DNA of 41,910 nt from Alphaproteobacteria bacterium (lineage in GTDB: Bacteria > Pseudomonadota > Alphaproteobacteria > Micropepsales > Micropepsaceae): positions 1 through 41,910 of the forward strand of contig JAGWXR010000004.1 in the NCBI GenBank assembly GCA_018969785.1, given 5' to 3'. The translations under genes were made by a program, and so were the position numbers. Numbering within the stretch: the first letter of the stretch is position 1; each line of letters opens with the position of its first letter. Below are positions 19,456 to 28,166 of the stretch, piece after piece. The notes beneath the pieces were generated by a model, which was not told where the DNA came from, did not search any database, and was given only the letters and a program-made list of their open reading frames with translations.

Positions 19456-21030
19456 ATGCTGGGTATCTTCCAGAAACTCGTCCGCCTCTCGAGGGGCGCG
19501 CGCGTCCTCGCGAAGCACGGCGTCCTTCCGCCGGAAGAATGGCTTCCGCTCACGCCGCCACCCGTACGCTTCCTCGCGCGGTTCGTGCCAAGGGGTCGTG
19601 CCGCCGGCACGGGCCGCAGCGGCGAACGCCTCGCAAGGGCATTCACCGAATTGGGGCCCTCCTACATCAAGGCGGGACAGTTCCTTGCGACCCGCCCCGA
19701 CGTCATAGGTCCCGCCATTGCAACCGACCTCTCGGAACTCCAGGACCGCCTGCCGCCCTTTTCCCTCAGCCAGGCGCGCGCCATCCTCGCAGCTGAACTC
19801 GGCGAAGAAAAACTGGCGCGTCTCGGCACGCTTGGCGACGCCGTTGCAGCAGCCTCGATCGCGCAGGTCCACAAGGTAACCCTTGCACCATCATCTGAAG
19901 CCGTGGCCCCCCGGAGCCTTGCCATCAAGATCCTGCGACCCGAAGTCGAAGCCGAGTTTGCTCGCGACCTGTCCGCCTTCGCCTGGGCCGCCCGCCAGGT
20001 AGAACGTCTGGGCAGCGAGGCAAGGCGCCTGAAACCGCGCGCCTTCGTCGACACGCTGGCGCGCTCTGTCGCCCTCGAGATGGATCTGCGCCTCGAAGCC
20101 GCTGCGGCAGACGAAATGCGCGTCAACTCCCTCCACGACCCGGACCTGCGCGTTCCCGCGGTCGACTGGGACTTTACCTCGAGGCGCGTGCTGGCAACGG
20201 AATGGATCGACGGCACGCCCTTGCGAAACCGCGAAGCCCTTCTGGCCCAGGGCCACGATCTCAAGCGACTGGCGACGAACCTGATACAGGCCTTCCTGCG
20301 CCACGCCTTGCGCGACGGGTTCTTCCACGCTGACATGCATCCGGGAAACCTGTTCGTCGACGCATCCGGAAAGATCGTGGTCGTCGATTTCGGGATCATG
20401 GGACGCCTCGATCCGCAGCTGCGCCGCTTCATGGCCGAAACCCTCGCCGGCTTCCTCGCCCGCGACTATCACCGCGTCGCACGGGTCCATCTCGAGATCG
20501 GCTTCGTCCCGCCGCATCACGCCGTCGAGGACTTTGCGCAGGCGCTGCGTGCCATCGGAGAGCCGATCTTCGGCCGGCCCGCGTCGAACATGTCGATGGC
20601 GCGCCTGCTCGGCCAGCTCTTCGAGGTCACCCGCCTCTTCGACATGCCCATGCAGCCCCAGCTCGTCATGCTCCAGAAGACGATGGTTGTCGTCGAAGGC
20701 GTGGCCCGTCAGCTGGACCCCGAGCACTCGATCTGGGAGGCAGCCCGGCCCGTGATCGAGCGCTGGATGATCGACAGCATCGGCCCGGAGGCCCGCCTGA
20801 GGGACGCATCCGCCGGCATCGCGTCGCTGGGCCGGGCCGTCGCAGCCCTGCCCGAAGCCCTGCAGAGGGCCGCCCGGATCGCCACGGAGCTTCAGGAAGG
20901 CGGCATACGCCTTCACCCCGACAGCGCGAGGGCCATCGGGGAAGCCCGGCCACAGGCCCTTCATTGGAGCTCGCCCGTGCCCTGGATCGTTCTGCTGGCG
21001 CTTGTAATCGCCGGCTTCGCGATTATCTAG
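19456..21030 (+). CDS. ubiB: Ubiquinone biosynthesis protein UbiB (ABC1/ADCK ATPase)
   Basis: A 524-residue UbiB. The atypical kinase fold shows the family-specific KAGQF motif in SYIKAGQFLATRPDVIG, the alanine-rich loop AAASIAQVHKV in place of a glycine loop, the invariant lysine in LAIKILRP, the catalytic HADMHPGNLFV and the metal-binding VVDFGIMGRLD. A C-terminal membrane segment, WIVLLALVIAGFAII, anchors it to the inner membrane. UbiB proteins have ATPase activity and help ubiquinone intermediates leave the membrane for the Ubi complex. It is coupled to ubiE. Length is close to the family norm. Confidence 0.96.
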   Translation: MLGIFQKLVRLSRGARVLAKHGVLPPEEWLPLTPPPVRFLARFVPRGRAAGTGRSGERLARAFTELGPSYIKAGQFLATRPDVIGPAIATDLSELQDRLPPFSLSQARAILAAELGEEKLARLGTLGDAVAAASIAQVHKVTLAPSSEAVAPRSLAIKILRPEVEAEFARDLSAFAWAARQVERLGSEARRLKPRAFVDTLARSVALEMDLRLEAAAADEMRVNSLHDPDLRVPAVDWDFTSRRVLATEWIDGTPLRNREALLAQGHDLKRLATNLIQAFLRHALRDGFFHADMHPGNLFVDASGKIVVVDFGIMGRLDPQLRRFMAETLAGFLARDYHRVARVHLEIGFVPPHHAVEDFAQALRAIGEPIFGRPASNMSMARLLGQLFEVTRLFDMPMQPQLVMLQKTMVVVEGVARQLDPEHSIWEAARPVIERWMIDSIGPEARLRDASAGIASLGRAVAALPEALQRAARIATELQEGGIRLHPDSARAIGEARPQALHWSSPVPWIVLLALVIAGFAII

Positions 21031-21074
21031 GTTTCGCGGGAATTTGGGTGCGATTAACCAATCCACACACAATT

Positions 21075-21105
21075 TTCACATTCGGGATCGTGGAACAGCT
21101 ATAGT
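21075..21105 (+). promoter_or_regulatory. Possible promoter for coaBC-dut
   Basis: TTCACA at 21075-21080 and TATAGT at 21100-21105 are separated by 19 bases, longer than ideal. TATAGT matches the -10 consensus at five positions. It lies in the only non-coding stretch (108 bases) between ubiB and coaBC and would give a leader of about 27 bases. Confidence 0.4.
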
Positions 21106-21138
21106 CCGGCTGTTTCATCGTGAATAGGATCGAACGCA

Positions 21139-22350
21139 GTGCTCGCCGGCAAGCGCATACTGCTCATCATTGGCGGCGGCATCGCCGCCTACAAGAGCCT
21201 CGAGGTGATCCGTCTCCTCCGGCGGCAGGGCGCGAGCGTTCGCTGCATCCTGACCGAAGCCGGCAGCCGTTTCGTGACACCCCTTTCCGTCGCCGGCCTG
21301 TCGGGCGAGCGCGTGTACGAGGACCTCTTCAGCCTGACCGACGAAGCCGAGATGGGACACATCCGCCTGTCGCGCGAGGCCGATCTGCTCGTTGTTGCAC
21401 CCGCGACAGCCAACCTCATCGCCCGCATGGCGCAGGGACGCGCCGATGACCTCGCCGCCACGGCTCTGCTCGCAACCGACAAGCCCGTCCTTCTCGCCCC
21501 CGCCATGAATGTCCGCATGTGGCACCACCCCGCCACGCAGGAAAACTTGGCCCGCGTGATCGCCCGCGGGACGCGAACCGTAGGCCCTGTGGAAGGAAGC
21601 ATGGCGTGCGGAGAATACGGCATTGGCCGCCTCGCCGAGCCGCCTGACATTGTCGAGGCCGTGATTGCGGCGCTGACATCGGGCAAGCCCCTTGCCGGAC
21701 GCCGGGCGCTCGTGACGGCGGGCCCGACGCTCGAGGCCATCGATCCCATCCGCTTCATTTCCAACCGCTCCTCCGGCAAGCAGGGCTACGCCATTGCTTC
21801 GGCCCTCGCCGAAGCCGGTGCCGCAACGACGCTGGTCACCGGTCCGACATCGATCCCGGCGCCCGCGGGCGTCAACACCGTGCGCGTCGAAGCCGCGGCA
21901 GACATGCTGGCCGCCTGCAACAGCGCACTGCCCGCCGACATCGCGGTGTTCACCGCCGCCGTCGCGGACTGGCGCGTCGACAGCACAAGCAGCGAAAAGA
22001 TCAAGAAACAGGACGGTGCCGGCCCGCCGCAGCTTCATCTCGTCGAGAACCCCGACATCCTGCGCACCATCGCAACCCTGCCCAAGGGCAGGCCGTCACT
22101 GGTCATCGGATTTGCCGCAGAGACGCAGGACGTGATCGCGCACGCCCGCACCAAGCTGGCCCGCAAGGCCTGCGATTGGATCGTGGCAAACGACGTTGCA
22201 CCCGCGACCGGTGTACTCGGCGGCGACGAGAACACGGTCCATGTCGTCTCGGCAGCCGGAGAGGAAACCTGGCCGAAACTCGCAAAGCAGGAAGTCGCCC
22301 GCAGGCTGGTCGAACGCGTGGCACGTCACTTCGGCAGGGGCCAGCCATGA
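21139..22350 (+). CDS. coaBC: Bifunctional phosphopantothenoylcysteine decarboxylase / phosphopantothenate-cysteine ligase
   Basis: A 403-residue fused enzyme that makes 4'-phosphopantetheine in coenzyme A synthesis. The N-terminal CoaC half binds FMN (GGGIAAYKSLEVIRLL, VAPATANLIARMAQG, PAMNVRMWHHPA) and has the active-site cysteine in MACGEYGIGR. The C-terminal CoaB half, from about residue 185, has ALVTAGPTLEAIDPIRF, SNRSSGKQG and the KIKKQ lysine for CTP-driven ligation of cysteine. The start is GTG at 21139. Its stop overlaps the dut start (ATGA), the common dfp-dut coupling. Confidence 0.97.
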   Translation: MLAGKRILLIIGGGIAAYKSLEVIRLLRRQGASVRCILTEAGSRFVTPLSVAGLSGERVYEDLFSLTDEAEMGHIRLSREADLLVVAPATANLIARMAQGRADDLAATALLATDKPVLLAPAMNVRMWHHPATQENLARVIARGTRTVGPVEGSMACGEYGIGRLAEPPDIVEAVIAALTSGKPLAGRRALVTAGPTLEAIDPIRFISNRSSGKQGYAIASALAEAGAATTLVTGPTSIPAPAGVNTVRVEAAADMLAACNSALPADIAVFTAAVADWRVDSTSSEKIKKQDGAGPPQLHLVENPDILRTIATLPKGRPSLVIGFAAETQDVIAHARTKLARKACDWIVANDVAPATGVLGGDENTVHVVSAAGEETWPKLAKQEVARRLVERVARHFGRGQP

Positions 22351-22814
22351 CAACTGGCCCGCTCGTCATACCCTGCATGCGGTTGCCCGGCGCCGAAGGC
22401 ATTCATCCGCCCCTCCAGGCAACGCCCGGCTCTGCAGGCCACGACATGCATGCGGCAGAGGACGCCGTCATCGAACCGGGCGCCTTTCGGGCCATTGCCA
22501 CGGGTTACGCGATCGCGATCCCGGACGGCTACGAGGGCCAGGTGCGCCCACGGTCAGGCCTTGCTGCGCGGCACGGTGTCACCGTGCTCAACGCACCAGG
22601 CACGATCGACGCTGACTACCGCGGCGAGGTGAAGGTGATCCTCGTCAACCATGGGCGCGATCCTTTCACGCTGAAGCGCAATGACCGCATTGCGCAGCTT
22701 GTGATCGCTCCCGTCACGACTTCCGTATTTGAACCTGCAGCCCACCTGCCCGAGACACGGCGCGGCGGCGGCGGGTTTGGTTCCACCGGCATGCGCCCCA
22801 AGGACGAAAGGTAA
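22347..22814 (+). CDS. dut: dUTP pyrophosphatase
   Basis: A 155-residue trimeric dUTPase that hydrolyses dUTP to dUMP, keeping uracil out of DNA and feeding dTMP synthesis. All five family motifs are visible in order: SAGHDMHA, RPRSGLAARHG, NAPGTIDADYRGE, NDRIAQLVIAPV and the C-terminal arm RGGGGFGSTG that closes over the active site. The start is the ATG overlapping the coaBC stop by four bases; the longer frame upstream is a shadow of coaBC. The next gene starts five bases after its stop. Confidence 0.97.
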   Translation: MTTGPLVIPCMRLPGAEGIHPPLQATPGSAGHDMHAAEDAVIEPGAFRAIATGYAIAIPDGYEGQVRPRSGLAARHGVTVLNAPGTIDADYRGEVKVILVNHGRDPFTLKRNDRIAQLVIAPVTTSVFEPAAHLPETRRGGGGFGSTGMRPKDER

Positions 22815-22818
22815 GCCG

Positions 22819-23271
22819 ATGCTTCGTTTATCACGCAAAGCCATTCTTGCGCTCGAAGCGGTGGTCGACATCGCGTGCAATGCAAGGCCCGAACCGGTCC
22901 AGTCGAGGGAGATCATGCGCCGCCAGGGCGTCCCCGATCGCTATCTAGAGCAGGTCATGCAAGCCCTCGTGCGCCAGGGCGTCCTGAAGGGGGTGCGCGG
23001 GCCGAGGGGTGGCTATCGCCTCGCCAAGGAGCGCCGCCGCATTACCGCGGGTGAGATCGTGCGCATCGTTGCCGAACTCGAGGTGGCGGACGAGCCCCCT
23101 CTCGCCGGCACGTCGCCCATCGGGGAAAAGATCGTAAGGCCCGCCATCGAGCGCGTGCATCTTGACCTGCTGCGCCAGCTTGACGCCATATCCATAGAGG
23201 ATCTCTGCGTCGACGCTGAAAAGCAGGGCCTCGCCGAACCCGGAGCACCCCGCGTCGACTTTGCGATTTGA
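22819..23271 (+). CDS. Rrf2 family transcriptional regulator, possibly CymR-like
   Basis: A 150-residue Rrf2-type winged helix protein. The N-terminal MLRLSRKAILALEAVVDIA, the recognition region SREIMRRQGVPDRYLEQVMQALVRQG and the wing GPRGGYRLAKE are diagnostic. The three clustered cysteines that bind an iron-sulfur cluster in IscR and NsrR are missing; the only cysteines are in DIAC and EDLC. That makes it like CymR, the cluster-free Rrf2 protein that senses cysteine status through cysteine synthase in Gram-positive bacteria. Its position directly before cysK (30-base gap) supports a role in cysteine control. The start ATG 22819 follows AAAGGTAAG. The CymR-like role is inference. Confidence 0.85.
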   Translation: MLRLSRKAILALEAVVDIACNARPEPVQSREIMRRQGVPDRYLEQVMQALVRQGVLKGVRGPRGGYRLAKERRRITAGEIVRIVAELEVADEPPLAGTSPIGEKIVRPAIERVHLDLLRQLDAISIEDLCVDAEKQGLAEPGAPRVDFAI

Positions 23272-23301
23272 TACCAAGGCAATCTTCAAGGAACGACTGC
23301 A

Positions 23302-24258
<957 letters not shown>

Positions 24259-24284
24259 AGCCCGGCACAAAAGCAAGGCAGGGA

Positions 24285-24863
24285 TCAGTTGAAGCTCTCC
24301 GTGGCTTCGACGCCCCAGAGGTGGCGCCTGTCGACATACCCTTCATAGCCGCGTGACGAGATCACACACCACGAGCCGGAACAGGAAATGACCTTGGCCA
24401 CGAGGCCGGGAGCCGCGAACGCAACCGTACGCGCATCGGCCCGCGGCTGCTCGAGCAGGGGCAGGTTCACCCCGCCGGTGACCATGACATTGCGCCGGCC
24501 ATCCAGCATCGCGGCCTTCACCCAGCCCTTGGTGCCATTGATGTCCTCGATCTTTCGCCAGTTGTAGTACTCCTCGACGATCCTGACCGGCGTACCCGCC
24601 TTCACATAGGTCCAGAGGATCGGATGCTCGAGACCGGGCATGTGCCGGACATTCACCCGGTTCGCCTTGATGGTGACCCAGCGCGGCACCGGCCGACCTG
24701 TTGCCACGATGGGCGGTGGCAGCTTGGCCGCCGGAGCGGGCGAAAGGGAGGCCTGCACCTGCGGGCTGCTCCCGCCGGGCACTGAAGCCGCCTTGGCACC
24801 AGTCGAGACAATCCCCGCATGACCTGCAATCGCGGCCACAAACACCATCAGGACCCGTCGCAA
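24285..24863 (-). CDS. Exported bacterial SH3-domain protein (two SH3 repeats)
   Basis: A 192-residue protein with an N-terminal signal peptide (VLMVFVAAIAGHAG, cleavage likely near AKA-AS around residue 26), a proline/alanine linker, and two bacterial SH3-like repeats at about 60-125 and 126-190. Both show the usual W-x-K/C-I and G-Y/W-V pattern, ending YEGYVDRRHLWGV. This matches the alphaproteobacterial SH3_4/DUF1058 family, thought to bind cell wall peptides in the periplasm. The start is TTG at 24863: GAGGG sits five bases upstream and the RR residues form the signal n-region. An ATG five codons inside would lose both. Partner and exact role are unknown. Confidence 0.85.
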   Translation of the reverse strand: MRRVLMVFVAAIAGHAGIVSTGAKAASVPGGSSPQVQASLSPAPAAKLPPPIVATGRPVPRWVTIKANRVNVRHMPGLEHPILWTYVKAGTPVRIVEEYYNWRKIEDINGTKGWVKAAMLDGRRNVMVTGGVNLPLLEQPRADARTVAFAAPGLVAKVISCSGSWCVISSRGYEGYVDRRHLWGVEATESFN

Positions 24864-25055
24864 AGTTACCCTCGTACCCGGTCGGCTGTTGACCGCCGTC
24901 TCTTATGGTTGAGCTGCCGATTTGATGAGCAATATCAGGGTCAAGCCGCTTAATTTTGGGTTATCGACTGAAGGAATGTTCCGGGTCATTTTTGTCTATG
25001 AACAACCTTGTTCCCCTGCTAGAGAGAAACGGTCATCCCGTATTGAATTCGATCC
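24864..25055. other. Divergent intergenic region
   Basis: This 192-base gap separates the SH3 gene (minus) from the dehydrogenase gene (plus). It is AT-richer than the flanks and must hold both promoters, but no hexamer pair with good spacing stands out. I see no operator-like dyad longer than five pairs. Confidence 0.4.
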
Positions 25056-26042
25056 ATGCCCAACAAGAAACCGCTGGTCATCGTAACGCGCAGGCTTCCG
25101 GACGCCATCGAGACCCGGATGCGGGAGCTCTTTGACGCCAGGCTCAATGTCGATGACGTCGCCATGACGCGCGATCAGCTGATTGATGCCGTCCAGCGCG
25201 CCGACGTGATTGTACCGACCGTCACCGACCGGCTGGACGCGCGCATACTCTCCCGCGCCGGCGAGCGTTTGCGCCTGATCGCGAACTTCGGTGCAGGCGT
25301 TGACAACATCGACCTCGAGACCGCAAGGGCCCGCGGTATTACGGTGACCAACACGCCGGGCGTCCTGACCGAGGACACCGCAGACATCACCATGGCCCTG
25401 ATCCTCGCCGTGCCCCGCCGCATCGTGGAAGGCTCGTCGATCATTTCGAGGGGCGAGTTCAAGGGCTGGTCGCCGACCTGGATGCTCGGGCAGCGCCTGA
25501 CAGGCAAGCGTCTCGGCATCATCGGCATGGGACGCATCGGACAGGCCGTGGCACGCAGGGCCAAGGCCTTCGGGCTGCAGATCCACTATCACAATCGCAA
25601 GGCCATCGCGAAACCCATCGAGGAAGAGCTCGAGGCCACATACTGGGACAGCCTCGACCAGATGCTGGCCCGCATGGACATCGTCTCCGTGAACTGCCCG
25701 CACACGCCGGCAACCTATCACCTGCTCTCCGCACGCCGCCTCAAGCTGATGAAGCCGTCGGCCTTCATCGTGAACACGGCCCGCGGCGAGGTAATCGACG
25801 AGAACGCGCTGGCCCGCATGCTCGAGGCAAACGAGATTGCCGGCGCCGGCCTCGACGTGTTCGAGCACGAGCCCGCCGTCAATCCCAAGCTTCTCAAGCT
25901 GCGCAACGTCGTGCTTCTGCCGCACATGGGATCGGCAACCCTTGAAGGCCGCATCGACATGGGCGAGAAGGTCATCATCAACATCAAGACCTTCGCCGAC
26001 GGTCACAAGCCGCCTGACCGCGTTCTCGCGGCGATGTTGTGA
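25056..26042 (+). CDS. NAD(P)-dependent D-2-hydroxyacid dehydrogenase (glyoxylate/hydroxypyruvate reductase type)
   Basis: A 328-residue member of the D-2-hydroxyacid dehydrogenase family. The dinucleotide fold has GMGRIG (157-162). The catalytic triad is R243 (NTARGEV), E272 (VFEHEP) and H290 (LLPHMGSAT). The second strand ends in YHNRK rather than an acidic residue, which favours NADPH. It resembles the GyaR/GhrB-like glyoxylate or hydroxypyruvate reductases, but related enzymes act on other 2-ketoacids, so the substrate is tentative. The stop overlaps the start of the rlmI-like gene (GTGA), indicating translational coupling. Confidence 0.92.
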   Translation: MPNKKPLVIVTRRLPDAIETRMRELFDARLNVDDVAMTRDQLIDAVQRADVIVPTVTDRLDARILSRAGERLRLIANFGAGVDNIDLETARARGITVTNTPGVLTEDTADITMALILAVPRRIVEGSSIISRGEFKGWSPTWMLGQRLTGKRLGIIGMGRIGQAVARRAKAFGLQIHYHNRKAIAKPIEEELEATYWDSLDQMLARMDIVSVNCPHTPATYHLLSARRLKLMKPSAFIVNTARGEVIDENALARMLEANEIAGAGLDVFEHEPAVNPKLLKLRNVVLLPHMGSATLEGRIDMGEKVIINIKTFADGHKPPDRVLAAML

Positions 26043-27226
26043 GCCACCACCCTCTTCTGCGCGTGAACCCGAAGCAGGTCGCCCGCCTGAAGGCAGGCGC
26101 GCCATGGGTCTATTCGAACGAAGTGGTCATGGACCGCGCGACCAAGGCGCTGAAGCCCGGCACGCTTGTGGACGTGGCCGGTGAACGGGACGGCCGCTTC
26201 GGGACGGCGACATTCAACCCGCACAGCCTCATCGCAGCACGCATCCTGACACCGACGCCGTCGGTCGGGATCGACGCCCGCTTTTTCGCCGCGCGCCTCA
26301 GTGCAGCCGCCGCCCTGCGGGACAGGCTGCTGCCAGGCCCCTCCTACCGCCTCGTTCACGCCGAGGCTGACGGTTGCCCCGGCCTCGTCATCGACCGTTT
26401 CGGGGATGTATTCGTTGCCCAGTCGGGAACCGCAGGCATGGACAGCCTCGAACCCCACTGGCGTACGGCCCTCGAACAGGTCTTTTCGCCGCGCGCCATT
26501 TTCATAAAGAACGATGCTCCTTCACGCGCACATGAAGGTCTGGCCGAGGACGTTCGCTGCGCCCTTGGTGACGCCAGCACCCTCGCGACGGTCGAGGAAG
26601 GCGGCATCGTGCATCGCTTCTCGCCGCTCGCCGCCCAGAAGACCGGCTGGTACTTCGACCAGCGCGACAACCGCGGCTTCCTCGTTCCTCTCGCGAAGGG
26701 CCAGCGCCTGCTGGATGCCTTCAGCTACACCGGCGCCCTCGCGCTGGCCGCGCTAAGGCACGGCGCAACCGGCGCCCTGATGCTCGACTCGTCTGCACCC
26801 GCCCTCGACCAGGCCATGGCCACCGCACGCGAGAACGGCATCGGGAACGGCATCGAGGCACGGCGCTGCGATGCCATGCTGGAACTGGAGGCCATGGGAC
26901 AGCGCGGCGACCGCTTTGGCGTCGTCTCCTGCGACCCGCCCCCCTTTGTACGCGCGCGCAAGGACCTCGAGGCCGGCGCACGCGGCTATCGCAAGCTGGC
27001 CCGGCTCTGCGCGCAACTTGTCCAGCCCGGCGGCTTCCTGTGCATCGCCTCCTGCAGCCACGCGATATCGGCCGAGCGCTTCCAGGAAGAATGTGCGATC
27101 GGCATCCATCGCACCGGCCGTCAGGCACGCATCATCCGCGCCAGCGGCGCAGGCCCCGATCATCCGGTGCATCCCATGCTCCCGGAGACGGCCTACCTCA
27201 AGTCATTCGTCTACCAGCTGGACTGA
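26039..27226 (+). CDS. Class I rRNA methyltransferase, RlmI-like
   Basis: A 395-residue SAM-dependent methyltransferase with an N-terminal PUA domain (HPLLRVNPKQVARLKAGAPWVYSNEV), a central EEHD-type domain and a C-terminal Rossmann fold. Landmarks are AAQKTGWYFDQRDNR, motif I LLDAFSYTGALALAAL, and motif IV CDPPPFVRARKDL. This is the architecture of RlmI, which makes m5C1962 in 23S rRNA, and its relatives in COG1092. The start is a GTG overlapping the dehydrogenase stop. The target base cannot be proved from sequence, so I leave the symbol blank. The lipoprotein gene begins six bases after its stop. Confidence 0.9.
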   Translation: MSHHPLLRVNPKQVARLKAGAPWVYSNEVVMDRATKALKPGTLVDVAGERDGRFGTATFNPHSLIAARILTPTPSVGIDARFFAARLSAAAALRDRLLPGPSYRLVHAEADGCPGLVIDRFGDVFVAQSGTAGMDSLEPHWRTALEQVFSPRAIFIKNDAPSRAHEGLAEDVRCALGDASTLATVEEGGIVHRFSPLAAQKTGWYFDQRDNRGFLVPLAKGQRLLDAFSYTGALALAALRHGATGALMLDSSAPALDQAMATARENGIGNGIEARRCDAMLELEAMGQRGDRFGVVSCDPPPFVRARKDLEAGARGYRKLARLCAQLVQPGGFLCIASCSHAISAERFQEECAIGIHRTGRQARIIRASGAGPDHPVHPMLPETAYLKSFVYQLD

Positions 27227-27232
27227 CGCGTC

Positions 27233-28150
27233 ATGCTGCGCCAGGCAATCGCGATCGCCCTTGTCTCCATGCTCCCGGCATGCACCTCGCTGGACCTGCA
27301 GGAGGACATGGGGCTGCCACCGCCCGCGGCAGTGCCCGGCCCCGCCGTCACCGAAGGCATCGACAGCTACATGCAGCAGCGCATGCGGGTCGAAAGCGTC
27401 GGCTTCCGCCTGAGGCAGGCGGCCGCACCCGCCTGCGCCAGGCAAGGCGCGACACGAGATGACATCGGCCTCGTCGTGTGGTCGCTGGCAAGCTTCCCCA
27501 ACCCCGACGACCGCGCGCGGCTGCAACGTCTCTTCAGCCTGACCGAAGCAGTCACCGTGGCGCTCGCCGTCGACGACGGTCCTGCCGACAAGGCAGGGAT
27601 CAGGCCCGGCCAGGTCATCACGCATATCGACGGCATCGTCTTGCCCACCGGGCAGGGCGCGACAGCCCGCTTCATCACGCTGTCGAGCGAAGCGGCCAGT
27701 CGCGGCAACGTGATCCTGCGCCTCGCCGACGGCCAGGAACGCACCCTCCGGCCGGTACCCGTCTGCAGAAGCCCCGTATTGCTCGTGCGCAGCAACGACA
27801 TGAACGCCGCAACCGACGGCAATGCGGTCGCGATGACGACGGGTCTCTATGCCCTGCTGCGGTCAGATGACGAGATCGCCCTTATCCTCGGGCATGAACT
27901 GGCCCACATTCTTCTCGGCCACATGGCATCGCGGTCAGCCGCAGACCCCGCGCGCGAGATCGAGGCCGACCGCACCGGGCTCGAGCTCGCAGCAAGCGCA
28001 GGCTTCGACATCAACGCAGCCCCCGCCCTCTGGAAGCGGCTAAACAACATGCAGGCGGCAGCCAGCCTGTCGGCGACCCATCCCGCGGGCCCGGCACGCG
28101 AAGCCGCCATCCGCCGGGCCGTCGACGAGATACGCAGCCGCCGCCCCTGA
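27233..28150 (+). CDS. PDZ-containing M48 family metalloprotease lipoprotein
   Basis: A 305-residue exported protein. The N-terminus is a lipoprotein signal with the lipobox LPAC (C17). A PDZ-like segment spans about 105-175, with PADKAGIRPGQVITHIDG as its core. The zinc protease motif HELAH is at 221-225, with the third ligand E244 in EIEADRTG, which makes it an M48 peptidase. M48 lipoproteins in the periplasm (BepA, LoiP) act in outer membrane protein quality control; having a PDZ domain before the catalytic part instead of TPR repeats after it is less usual. It is coupled to the rlmI-like gene by position only. Confidence 0.85.
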   Translation: MLRQAIAIALVSMLPACTSLDLQEDMGLPPPAAVPGPAVTEGIDSYMQQRMRVESVGFRLRQAAAPACARQGATRDDIGLVVWSLASFPNPDDRARLQRLFSLTEAVTVALAVDDGPADKAGIRPGQVITHIDGIVLPTGQGATARFITLSSEAASRGNVILRLADGQERTLRPVPVCRSPVLLVRSNDMNAATDGNAVAMTTGLYALLRSDDEIALILGHELAHILLGHMASRSAADPAREIEADRTGLELAASAGFDINAAPALWKRLNNMQAAASLSATHPAGPAREAAIRRAVDEIRSRRP

Positions 28151-28166
28151 AGGCGAGACCCTCCAG

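Noticed and set aside
27225-27234. TGACGCGTCA palindrome at the rlmI/lipoprotein junction, resembling the 1858-1894 operator half-sites
   Set aside because: The spacing differs (arms abut), and it covers the rlmI stop and the lipoprotein start, so chance and coding constraint explain it.
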